From assembly GCA_001598975.1 (NCBI GenBank), contig BBXU01002754.1:1-64000 (forward strand): a DNA stretch of 64,000 nucleotides, given 5' to 3'. The number at the start of each line of letters is the position of its first letter. Within the stretch, counting starts at the first letter, position 1. The DNA is from Parachlorella kessleri (taxonomy: Eukaryota; Chlorophyta; Trebouxiophyceae; Chlorellales; Chlorellaceae). Made by a program: the position numbers and the translations under genes. A model generated the notes under the pieces. It was given only the letters and a program-made list of their open reading frames with translations, did not search any database and was not told where the DNA came from. Shown piece by piece: positions 9,966-21,599 of the stretch.

Positions 9966-12900
9966 TCATTTGTCGGCAGGCCCTTCATCAAAGCCGTCGT
10001 CCTTGTTCTGCGCCTCTCCCTCGTCCTCATCCTCCTCCACAATCGCCTGGGCCACCGCAGCGCGGCAGGTGTTCATCAGAAGACTGGCACGCGAGTTCTG
10101 CAGGGTGCATGTAGCAGCAAAGAGTCATGCTGTATAACGCTAAAGCAGTTGTCGTGCTCAGATACCACTGTGGCAGCATGCCTTAGGACGCAAATGTCAC
10201 ATCACGAGCTTTGAGCAAACAGCAACAATCGAACAAGCATTTGGGGATGAGAAGTGCTTGCGTGTGGACAGCAGAGCAGGACTCCGTTTCGGCTAATCAA
10301 CAAATGCGGCCCCAATAACGCTGACACACTGGCTCCCTTCCTCCCTGGCCCCTCCCCACCCACCTTGATGCGCAGCAGGTCCTCTGCGTTGACCACCTGG
10401 TTGCTGTTCATGGCCGCCCTGGCAGCCGCCACAATGTTGAGCGAGTCCGCGATCTCTGGGTAGTGGGCGGCCGTGCGGTAGAAGGACTTGCGGGAGAGGC
10501 TGAACAATGTGGTGGTGGTGGCGGCCTCGGCAGAAGCTGTTCGGATGCCGCGCTCACCCTGCAATGCAGACAGATGATGAGGGCTTTGCCTGATGTCGCT
10601 GTCATTGCACCGACTAGCACTGGGAAAGGTAGACTCACAGGGGTCCCACTGTGTGAGGCACTATAGGCAGCCGCCAGCAGAGATGGCACGACCGAGCCCA
10701 CCTGCAGGAGAGCGAACTCCCCAAAGTAGCTGCCCTTGGCGATGGTTGTGAGCAGCTTGCCGGAGTCTGGGTCCAGGATGCGCACCACCCCGTCAGATAC
10801 AAAGTACATGCAGTCAGCCATCTCTCCCTGCAGCCCAGCCAGCCAGGCAAACAGGCATGTCAGATGGAGAGGCAGAATGTGCCGGCATTGCACCGCACAT
10901 GGTGAGGGAAAAGCATCGCAGACAGTGGTAGCATCGTGCAAGTGGCATTTGCAGCGGTAATGCGCCCCTCCAGGCACACTGGAAAAGTCTGAAGGAAGAG
11001 TAGTAGCTTGCAGGCGCGTGTGCCCCGACCACTGCACCTGCCAGACGGTGAGAACGCTGCAGGCATGACCCACAAGACTGTCAGCCTACCTTAAAGAAGA
11101 TGGTGTCTCCTGGCGCGAAGACGGCCTGTACCAGCTCCGCCGCAATCGCCCGCACCACAGCGGGGCGCCAGGTGCTGAAGATGGGCTGCTGCTTCAGCAC
11201 CCTGACGGCATTGGCCTGCTGCAGGTCGGCCTGCATAGCGGAACCTCAAGAAACCAGTTTAAATGGAACCCCCAAGAGATACATTTAAGCGGGATGTGCC
11301 CTGGAAGAGTCGGAATGAAGGCCTCGTGTGTGCCTAAGTTTAAATACCGTGGTGAAGGCGCGTATGGTAGTCCAGCAGTTGTTGGAGGGCAGGCTGCTGT
11401 GATTTGCGACACCTGCTCCCATTTGCTGCATTTGAAAAGAAACTGTGTGCTCGCCCCCAGACCCACTTAGGTCCCTTCAAGCGGCATGGGCTTCCACCGA
11501 CTACCAGGTTCTCGTCACCGGCAATGCAGCAGCCGCCCTTCCTCACCCTCATGCTGGGTGTCATGTCCCTCAGCAGCAGCTCATCCCGCATCATGCGGCG
11601 GTTGGTGTGGCGTGCCAGCATCTGGGTGACAACACGTTTGCGGATGTCGTTGGGGATGTCATGCCGCGCAAAGAAGTCCTGCATTGGCAATGGCGGCAGG
11701 GCGTGACGGGTACTTATTTCGATGTCTTTCACATGTTCTGCCCCGCTCTGTAGCCCTCCTGCTAATTGTGCTACTGCTTGTACACAAAGGGAGGCATATC
11801 GCAACATATAGGCAGCATCACACCACTGTCAGGAGCTTCCCCACCTTACCACCACCACCGCGCACACATACTTCGCCACCACTCCACCCACCCCCTTTCG
11901 ACTGCAGCACCAACTGCTATAGCCTCCACCCCTGTACACCACCCACCTACCTTAACCAGCTCCATGCGCTGCATGTAGTTGGCAGTGCTGCGGTCATAGG
12001 TGCGGACCAGTGTCAGGATGGCAGCCTGGAACACCAGCTGCATGAACGACCCCACTGTCTGCACCACCAGCACCATCCAGACCTCCTCTATGGAGACTGG
12101 ATTGCTCATGCCCCAGCCAGTGGCCAGCAGGCCGGAGCAGGAGCGCAGCAGCGAGTACGTGTGCTGCACGGGGAACACAGGGCAGAAGGCACGAAGTCAG
12201 TGAGCTTGCATGTCAGGCTGTGCATGCCTCACCAAAAGGGTGCTGCTGGGGGATTCTCCGTTGGTCCAAATGCGGGGATCCTCCGCTGATGCAAGTGCGA
12301 TACGTGCGCTGCATGCGGCACGAACAAGATAAGAGCGCCCCTGTAGCTGACAATGCCACTTGTTGTAGGTGGTGGCGAGGATGCTCCGCAACCTCTTGCA
12401 CTACTCTGGATTCACTGAAATTACCCGAGGTCACCATGACACCCAGCATCATCGGATGCCTGCTGGCGTTGTATCACCTCACGCAGACACGCACCTGCAC
12501 AAACGGCCCGCGCGGCATGAGGGACGGCGGGTCCCCCGGCGGCGACGTGAAGTCAGTTCTGTTGAAGTAGGAGTTGGGGTTGTTGCGCTGCAGGAAGGCT
12601 TGCAGGGCCACCAGGCATCCGGCGGTGTGGATGAACATGATGAGGCCCAGGATGTACTTGGACAGGGTGAGGATGATGGAGTCCACCGACAGCAGCTCCT
12701 GCCACCTGTGGGGGTGCAACGAGGGGCGTACAGCAGGGCAGGCGCTAAGTGACGATGGGTGCACGGTGCCTCTGTATAGTGAGTCTATCGAGTGCTGCCT
12801 TGCAAGGCCTGCCTAATCGCCAGTGACAGGGAAGCGCATCGCAAACCTAGGTATTGTTACACGCCGGCGCTGCAGGCCAAGTGTAAAAGCCAGGCTAGCC

Positions 12901-15900
12901 GGAGCCACAAACAATCGCCCAAGGCAGGTTGTATTGGCGGGCAAGCGCGTGCCACCTCCACGCCTCTACCCAAGCAGCTCACTTCTGGATGTAGCGCCAC
13001 AGCCGCGGCCAGCGGAGCAGTCCCAGGAAGCGTATGGCCCTGAATGAGATGGCCTTGTAGCTGCGGGGGTCTTCATTGTTGGCCACCAAGGCTATGATGT
13101 CGTAGGGTATGGAAGAGATGAGCTCCGGCAGGAACCAGGACTTGAGGTAGTGCCTCCTCACACGCTGCTTGTCCATGATGATATCCCCGTCATGCTCCCA
13201 CCCTGCAGCAAGTCAGATATGAGTAGGCAGGTCGCTGGAGTTACCAGCCATCCTGCTCGTTTGTTGCAGAATCAACTTTGGTTCAATCACAGGCGCGTCC
13301 TCAGCTAGACACCCACTCATAGACTGCACCTGCTGCTCAGACGCAGCGTACTGGTTTTGCCCTGTCAGGATGTATTGGAGAGTCACCCGTTGGCTGCCGA
13401 GGCACCACACCTGCCTTGCCCTGGCTTGCCTGTGTGGAAGGAGAGGACCAGGTCTGCCATGAGGAGCATGCTGAGTATCATCTCCACAACAAACAGCAGC
13501 CCAATCTTCTGGTCACCCCACGCCACCCGCACAGGCATCACAGCCACCTGCACATGAGGCAACGGCAATGTGCGTTGGGGGAAACACACCCATGCTGCCA
13601 TGCTGCTGTCTTGGGCATCCCAGGCAACAGGCAGCCTTCTCCTTTGATGTGCAGGGGATGCTTGCACTTCTGCCTGCCACTTGCAAGCACAAGACCTAAC
13701 AAATCCGTCGTCTGCCAAGCAAACAGTAACTAAGCAAAAGTACCACAAATTGAACGCAATGATTGCACCTGATAGACAATGACAATGATGATGAGGACAT
13801 CCCACCGGGCCCTGAAGGGAGAGTTGGGGTGGAACATCACATCACTCTTGTGGGCATCGTCTGCACCAAGCAAATAAACTTCTGTTGTATTTCACTGCCT
13901 CTGTGTTTGCAACTTGCCTCCCCCCTTTCTGTCTTGCCTGCTTATTGACGCAGGTGGCACCCGCCACACTTCTGTCTGACCCTTCCTGTCACGTGCATTT
14001 CCACGCGGATGTTGAATGAACGGGACAAGCTAAGTCAAGATATTATCTAGGGTGCTCCTGATTGACAGTCTCGATGCTTCGGTACTAGCTCTGGCCCCTG
14101 GCATCAAGCTCATCCATTGCATGACCATTTTAACTACTGCGTGAAGGCCACTTGTTGCTCACTCCTTGTACCAGCCCCCGCAGTAGCCCTACCTTCCTCC
14201 TCCTCCACCATGCCGTCGTCCACATACAGCGAGCCCAGCACCCGGTTCATCCAGGCCACGCGCTTGTTGAGGTTGTCGTCCGCCAGCGTGCTGGTGATGG
14301 CGCCCCGCACCCCCTCGTCACGCACACCCAGAGTGGCAGCGTCCAGCACCTGGGAGGAGGGCGGGAGAGGCACAGGACAGCATGCATGCTTGTGGGTTGC
14401 TGCCGGCCTTGAGGCTGGGCATAACCCTCCACCACTCTACATGCCGAATCGAAGGGGTGTGTGCAGGCAAGAGCTGGCATAGCCATAGAGAGACTCAGAA
14501 AAGCGACAGCAAGGCAGAGATAGCAGAGCACGGGGGTGCCGACTTGACGCCACCCTACACAACACAAAGCCACCCACCGTACCCGCGTCTAACCCCACTC
14601 CACACCTGGCCGGTCATGTTTAGCACGCTCTGCAGGTCTGTGGATGATGCCACTGAGCCCCGCGCGTCAGACGGCCGCTGCGCAGACAGCAGGTCCAAGC
14701 TGGACTCCCGCGCGAAGGCCCTCATGAAGCTGGAAGGCCTTATGCCCGCCCGCAGCCGCTGCATGATGGATGAGCTGCGAGACCCACCGGAGCTGCCTGT
14801 TGCCACCGAGCTGCGAGAGGTCAGGAGGCCCCCAGCGCCCATGCCGCCGCTGCCAGCTGGCGCGTAGTTCAAGCGCAGCCCGCCTGGCATGGAGGCCAGT
14901 GACAAGTTGGGCACAGCCTCGCTGGTGCCGCTGACAGTGCTACCGAAGGAGTCACGGCTGCGCCTGCAGGAGTGGGGCAGGCTGCAGAGTTGGCTAGCAA
15001 TGTTGTCAAAGCCGCGTTGCCGGGTTCCAACAGCAAGAAAGGATGGCGAATGCCTCCCAAGTTTGCCCCCAAACGTGCCATGCACCAGTCCGCGTAACCT
15101 TTGGGTCTGCTTTCAGCAGGTTGTCCAGCAACTCTTTCCCGGATCTTATGGAAGGTTGTGCGCTGGAAAGCCATGGGCTTGGCAGGTGCAGGTTTCCAAC
15201 ACAGCACAGCTTACCTGTTCACAAGTGTTGCAGAGGCCCGCTTCTTGGCCTCCGCAATAGAGGCCTTATGCAGCTGGTGCCGCGAGGACTTGATATCTCC
15301 TTTGAAGAAGTTCTTGCTGCGCCGCCGCTTGGGGCTGGAAGTGCCGTCAATCTACAGCAACGACAGGGTGACAGTGTACATCTCTGCCCATCCTCACGTG
15401 TTGCTGTCCAGGGATTACTCATACTTGACCCATATGCGCCCCTGCTGCCCCACCAATTTGAAACTGTGCACTCCCAACGCCGCTACATCTCGCCAAGGCT
15501 CACTATTACCTGCACAACGCTGAACTGGCTCAAGCGTGTTGATTGAGATGTGGCCGAGGTTGGCCGCGAGGGGTCACCCCAAGCGCGCTGCACGGCTGCG
15601 GTAGGTTGCTGGCTGTATGTCCCATCTCTACTGGCAACCGAGGGCACCTCACTGCCAAGTGTCTCTGGAGGCGAGGACCTGGCCGCCGACACTGATAGGA
15701 GGCTGTCCCTGTTGGCCCCATGCAGCATCTGGGAGGTGGGGCTCGCATCTGTGTCAAAGGCCACCTTGGTCCCGCGCCGCCGGGGTACACACAGCGAGTT
15801 GTGCCGCCGAGCAGCTGCTTGCTGGATCAGGTCGTCACTGTGGCTAGACACTGGACCACTGTAAGAGCTGGCCCTCTTCCGGAGGTGCTGGGTTTCAGTA

Positions 15901-15905
15901 AACAC
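9966..15905 (-). CDS. Cyclic-nucleotide-binding voltage-gated-type cation channel (CNBD channel)
   Basis: A large - strand gene. The first exon (about 15510-15905) starts MFTETQHL. The cytosolic N-terminus is basic and Ser-rich. Transmembrane exons follow: ARWDVLIIIVIVYQ (S1, near 13780), an S2-like stretch MILSMLLMADLVLSF (near 13470), S3 PELISSIPYDIIAL, and an S4-like segment FRAIRFLGLLRWPRLWR (near 13000) with Arg roughly every third residue. The pore exon near 12100 has the filter TGWG. A C-linker (near 11620) and a cyclic-nucleotide-binding domain follow, with FGEFALL and RTASAEA forming an intact phosphate-binding cassette (10740 and 10545). The C-terminus is acidic. The domain order matches HCN/CNG/KAT-type channels. 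The filter differs from GYG (K+) and from plant CNGC sequences, so ion selectivity is uncertain. The intron at 13806-14190 carries a dispersed repeat. Confidence 0.9.
13894..14003 (+). repeat. Dispersed repeat copy 1 (within a channel-gene intron)
   Basis: About 110 bp that aligns, with a few substitutions and small indels, to 44461-44569. The most conserved part runs from TGACGCAG through GGCACCCGCCACACT to CACGTGCATTTCCA. The second copy forms the 3' half of a ~215-bp insertion with target-site-duplication-like flanks. This copy therefore looks like a 5'-truncated insertion of the same element. Confidence 0.85.
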
Positions 15906-16500
15906 ATCCTCCTCAGCCTCTGCAACTCATACACCCACCTCCTTCTCACCCCTCCTGGCCCAGGGATGTGGCCAGTGTGGCTGCGCAAGCCGCCTTAGAC
16001 GTACACCTTGCAACTGATCACAGCTGTTGAGAGTTCTAAGAAGCGCTAGCAACGGACCTTCAGGGGCTGCAGAGCTCACTAAGGTCTCGAGCCGAGCGGG
16101 GTACGCCGAGAGCGACTTTTTTCGCAGCCAGCCCATGTCAGTCCTCAAAAGCAAGAAGTCTGCGTGCTGGCATTTAAGGAGGTACTAATACCTCAGCAGC
16201 AGCCGAGTGGGGTGGGTAAGACTGACAAGCCAATGGTCGCAAAGATCATAGAGCTGTGGAGTAAAAACCCAACCTAATCTTGGCAGCGGCCTCAGTATTC
16301 GTGATTAGCAGCGAGGTGCCCTGTCTTGCAATCGCCATGAGCTTATTCTCGACCTGGCTGCTGCGCGCGCCTCAGCATTGACGTACAACTGTACGGTCTG
16401 CCGAGTGATCACAAGTGGGCAGAAGGTCTTGCACAGTCACACTTGAACCTAGCTATACATATCAAGTAGCACACGGGTCTCGTTGGGACCTCGTTACAAT
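15906..16500. other. Divergent promoter region, channel and ABC1 kinase genes
   Basis: Roughly 0.6 kb between two divergent start codons. No gene is seen. It should hold the promoters and 5' UTRs of both genes; I recognise no specific regulatory motif. Confidence 0.5.
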
Positions 16501-19500
16501 ATGGCCTCGTTTCCAGGCCTTCGAGGGGCTGCACCAGTCACCAGCGCACCCAGGAGCTGGCGACGAGTCAACCTGCACAGGAATCACCACTATGTGCGCC
16601 CGGCAGTGCAGACTCTGGAACAGCCCAGTGTGGCCCCAGTTGAGACTCAGGCACAGCTGAAAGCAGCTGACCCTGACGAGGAGGTAGGGAGACCCAATAT
16701 ATGTGGTCCAAGGTAGCAAGCCAGTGGGCAAGGGCTTGTCAGTCTGTTGCTGGAAGAGGCACTCTTTCACTTGTGGTTGCTTGCATCTGCAGATGCTAGT
16801 GGCGGCCCTGTATGACCCTGATCGGGAGCACAAGTACTTCAAGCAGAATCGTGTGCTGGTGGCCCAGCGCATGGCAATGGTGAGCAGGCTGTGCTGCAGC
16901 TGTACCAGGCTCTGTGCTGCTGTTGTGTCATTTGCCAAGAAAGCTGACCAGCGGGGTCGGGCGTTGTTAGTACGGGTGGCAGGCTTGCAAACAGAGGGGA
17001 GATAGGAAGGAACTGTACTGACGCGGCTGAAAACAGTTGATGCTCTTGCCTGCGTTTTTGTTACACTTGCTGGCTGGCAGGCCACTGTATCTATGTGGCA
17101 ACATTCACCTGACAGTTTCACCCTGTGGGGCTGCAGGTGACGTACCGTGCTATGCAGTTTGCCTCGGCTGTATTTGTGGATAAAGTGGAGTCTGCGGTGA
17201 CTCGGTCAGGAAGCTCCCAACACAGGTGAGGGTGCTCCTCTCAGAAGGTTGGAGATTACAACTACGGCTCTCAATGTTGGGAGTCCGTTGAGTGGGCGAG
17301 GAAGAAGGGGACACGCCTTTGCTGGGCGGTTACCAGTCCCTTGCACGAGGGGCACTTTGGCTCGAATAAAGGCAGTTGGAGCCCTGGCAGTTACCCTGCA
17401 CACCCAAGGTGTGAGGCACACCTGAGTTGGCCTGGACGACCACCGTGGACAGCTTTGGGCTGACTAAGGACACAGACCTACAGTGCTAGTCTTGCAAGAC
17501 ACGAGACCCCTGAAACACGCTCGTAGGGCGAGTTCCTCTGTTGGTGCCTCCCTACTGGCAGGCCGGCAAAGACCCTCCAGGAGGCCGTGACCAAGCTGGG
17601 CCCCTGCTTCATCAAGCTGGCTCAGACGTTATCCATGCGGCCGGACCTTGTGGGCGAGACATATGCAGAGTCGCTCTCGGAGCTGCAGGCAAGCAGCAGC
17701 AGCACCTGGCTGGCTGAGAGGCCGGCATTGGCAGGGAGCGTAGCAAACTTTGTAGATGGTCTCGCTGCTGCAATGCCATCCACAAGTGTGCTGTATCTTG
17801 TGTTCCTCTGAGATGGCAAATCCCTAGCTTTCACAAGCCTGTATTGCATCCCCTGCTGCAGGACAGTGTTGCCCCATTTAGCACAGTGGAGGCCTTTGCT
17901 ATTTTGGAGCAGGAGCTGGGCAGGCCAGTCAAGGAGGTTTTCTCATGGATCTCGCAGGTAGGAAGACGTGCTTGGCCCTGTTGCACTTGGTCCATCAGTG
18001 ATGAGGATGCTTCATGCACAAAGTCCAACTCACAGGCATGGGTACAAGGCTCCACCAGCGCCTGCATCCTGAGGCAACCTTGCTCATCCCATCGTGGACT
18101 GCCAAAGACCCGGGGTGGTAGGCTTGGTGCATTGGACCACTCAAAACCCAAGGCGGACTGCACATGCCTGCAGGAGCCAGTGGCGTCGGCCAGCCTGGGG
18201 CAGGTGTACCGCGCAGTACTGGCCTCAACCGGCCAGGAGGTGGCTGTCAAGGTGCAGCGGCCGGGCGTGGAGCCCACGGTGGCGCTGGATGTGTACCTGC
18301 TCAGACGGATGATTGGGGTGGTGCAGAAGGCGGCCGGCATTTCACGCGACCTCAGGTGTGAGCGCGCGGGCGGGGTTGGTGTGTTTGTGTGCAGGGTTTT
18401 ATGTGTGGTAGGTGCCTGGCTGAGAGAGGCTGAGGTGCCAAGGCATCTTCGTGGCTTGTCGGCTGGGATGGGTACATGCTGACTGGGGCGAGAATCGCTC
18501 ACTGGTCATCAAGGGCTTGTGTGCGCCTGAAGGGGTCACCGGGCAAGTTAATTTACGGAGCGTCCCCTGCATGTTGGTGCAGAGTGGTTGCGGATGAGAT
18601 TGGGCGTTCACTGTTTGGCGAGATGGACTTCCGGCTGGAAGCGCAGCATGGGGAGGAGTTCCTGCGGGCCCACCGAGACCTGCACTTTGTGCGGGTGCCA
18701 GAAGTTGTCCGTGAGCTCACCACACGCAGGTGAGCCGGCTGGGCGCCCTGTTCTAAGGACTGTTAGTCGTGACAGGCACAATGTCCACAAGTACCCTGCT
18801 TTAAGGCAGGTAGCGTGCTCTGCGCCAGCCGTGGTTTGCCCTGCCTGCCTGCCAGCCAGTCAAATTGCATCCCTGCTGTCAAGGTATAGTGCTGGCGCGA
18901 ACCCTAACCCCCTTGGTCCCCATGATAAGGCCCTCCCATCAAATTTGTGTCCCTGGCTGGCTGCAGGGTGCTGGTGATGGAGTGGGTTGACGGGCAGAGC
19001 CCCTCGCAGCTGCTGTCCAAGAGCGCAGCCGGTGACCGCCGCAGCGCCGCCGCCCGTGCCCGCATCCTGTCCCTGGTCAGCATGGGCATCCAGTGCAGCC
19101 TCAGCCAGCTGCTGGTGACGGGCGTCATGCACGGCGACCCCCACTCGGGCAACCTGCTGCTCACGCCCGACGGCAGGCTGTGCTACCTGGACTTTGGCAT
19201 GCTGGTCAGGTGGGTGGGACACCTGGCACAACCCATCCTGGTGGCCAGACACTATCTCGTCGTGCCTGATAGGTTGGTGCGTGGCCGCTGGTGTCCTGGA
19301 CAATGGCTGGCGCTACTGGCAGGGCAGCGCACGTAGCATGTGTCCCAACATGGGATGCGGCCTACTTGCATAGACCCTTGCCTAGCAGCGGACGAGCAAG
19401 CATGGTTTTTGCAATGCACTGCCAGGCAGGGAGAGGCAACGGAGCCTTGTCTGCCTGAGCCGCCCATGCCGCTGCTCGACCCTGCTCCTGCCGCCCCGCA

Positions 19501-21388
19501 GGGTGCCCGACCAGCACCGCCAGGCCATGATGTGTGCCCTCATCCACATGGGGCTGGGGGAGTGGCGACGCCTGGTGGACGACCTGGCCAACTTGGACCT
19601 TTTGAAGCCTGGGACTGACCGCAAGGCGCTGGCACAGGACTTGGAGCGAGAGTTCATGGCAGTTCTTACACAGCAGGCGGTGGAGGAAGGGGGTGGTGCG
19701 GCAGCAGGGGCGGGGGGCTTGGGCAGCCAGCTGCCGCTGCTGAGCCTGCAGACTGCGGCGCTCAGCTTTGGCACGCTCACCGCAGTGCTGTTCCGCGTGG
19801 CGTTCAAGTACAAGTGAGTGGCGCTGGGCACCGGCTGGGCCACACAGGGAGCGGAGCAGCATGTCTTTGTTCGAGCTGTGGCAATCTAATGACCTTTTCT
19901 TATCGTACAGATCTAGCTGGGCTCATTAACAGCTTATCACTTGCAGCCAGTGACAACGGCTTATCAGCAGGCTACAACCTTCAGCATGCCGCGGGCTACC
20001 CGTCTGCCAGTATTAACTGACAGACGGCTTGCAACCAAGCCACATGTGAGAGCATATCTGCACATTGCAGGGCGTAGGCACTGCTTTCTTGGTTACTTTG
20101 CCGGTCACCTTGCTGAGTGCCACCTGACGGAGTGCCACCTGACCGGCCTGGTGCAGGTTCCTGCTGCCGCCCTACTTCCCGCTGGTCGTGCGCAGCGTGG
20201 TGAGCCTGGAGGGGGTTGCCCTGCTGGTGGACCCCTCCTTCAAGCTTATCTCGGCAGGCATGCCCATTGTGCTGCACCAGCTGCTGTCTGACCGGCGGCC
20301 TGCCGCGCTGAGCCTGCTGCGCGAGCTGCTGCTGGGACCGGGCGGCGCGCTGCGCACGGACGCCACTGCCCAGCAGATCATGCAGGTTTGTTGGGAGGAT
20401 GTGGGTGCGCTGTTTGCTTTGGGGGCTTTTGCTGCGGGAATGGCTGGGAGCACACGTCCAACTCTGTGCTTGGGTAACGGTGTCGTGGAATACATTTAAC
20501 GCAGAGGTTTTAGCTCTTAGCGAGATGAGAGTGCCCAGGAAATCCCGTTGTGGTTGCCTGTGGCATTGGGGATCTCGCAGATCTTGTGGCACCCCTGGTC
20601 ACATAATGGCAATGACACCATGTGGTCTCAAGGGGCCAATGATCTGCCTGTGCTGGGGCACCCGCGTCCTAGTTTGCTCTTGATGGAGCCGTGCTTCCTT
20701 ACAGGTCTGGGCCCGTGCAAGGGAGCAGGAGGTCTCTTCCACTGGAGGCCCAGCAGACGCTCCTCCAGCAAGCCCCGTACAGCTGGGCGGGCTCAGCATG
20801 ACAGGGCCCAGCCTGGACCTCGGCGGCAGCAGCCGCCGCAGCAGCAGCAGCCTCAGCAGTGGCGGCAGCCTCAGCAGTGAGGATCTGTGGGAGGGTGAGG
20901 AACCCAGCGGCGGTATTGACCTGGCAGGACTGTTACTAGGGCGCGACAACGCGCCGTTGCGGCGAGTCCTCATGGAGGTGAACCCTGCGGCCACGGTGGC
21001 AGCCATGCAGCCTGACATGCGCGCTACGGTCCGCGGCCTGGCAGTGGATGTGCTGGGCCCGCTGCCTCTGGGACAACTGCTGGGCCGGCAGTCCGCTACT
21101 GGGTCAAGCGCGGCCGGCAAGGCGCAGGCAGCAGCAGAGCGGGCGCAGCGCAAGCGGCTGGCGATGCTGGCGAGGGCGCAGGCCGCGCGGGTCGCGAAGA
21201 GTCCGCCGGCTGCCGTGCTGCAGCTTGTCCTTTTTACGGCGCAGATTGTGGCGGCGGTGGCAGCTGTCAAACTGCGGCAGGCCTGGGTGCGCATGCTCCA
21301 GCGTGTGCAGCAAACACTGGTGGGATTGAGGCAGCAGCGCCCCAGAGGCGGGGCTAGCAGGCCGCCACCCAGCACGGCCTTTGCCTGA
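16501..21388 (+). CDS. ABC1/UbiB/ADCK-family atypical protein kinase
   Basis: ABC1K proteins act in mitochondria and plastids on quinone or lipid metabolism. The ATG at 16501 opens a basic, Ser/Pro-containing N-terminus compatible with an organellar transit peptide. Family motifs appear in order: LGPCFIKLAQTLSMRPDL (KxGQ-type motif, here KLAQ, near 17600), the A-rich loop VASASLGQVYRA (near 18180), VAVKVQRPG with the ATP-binding lysine, EMDFRLEA, HGDPHSGNLL (catalytic loop, 19130-19160) and LDFGML (metal-binding aspartate near 19190). The C-terminal region (20760-21388) holds a Ser-rich stretch and a hydrophobic helix near the end. The intron starting at 17689 uses a GC donor; the join restores SELQ-DSVAPF. 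Catalytic residues are present, so activity (kinase or ATPase) is expected. The exact ABC1K subfamily is not assigned. Confidence 0.9.
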
Positions 21389-21599
21389 GCTCTAGATGCG
21401 TCTTGCTCTACTGCGCTGACACACGACACATGCCTGGACATAACGAGTACTGAGACTTGCTGAATTTCATCCCACTGGGTTTCATTTGGCTTTGATTCCA
21501 AGTATCATGGTTTTTCTCCCCTTGTGTGCCCTTCCTTCTGTCTGCATATTTCGTTTCGTCTTACATCTGCCTCAGCGCAGGCACCAAAGCAAATGAGGG

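Noticed and set aside
20599..21501. 300-codon - strand ORF opposite the ABC1 kinase 3' end
   Set aside because: It mirrors Ser/Ala-rich codons of the sense gene, has a composition typical of antisense translation and no recognisable motif.
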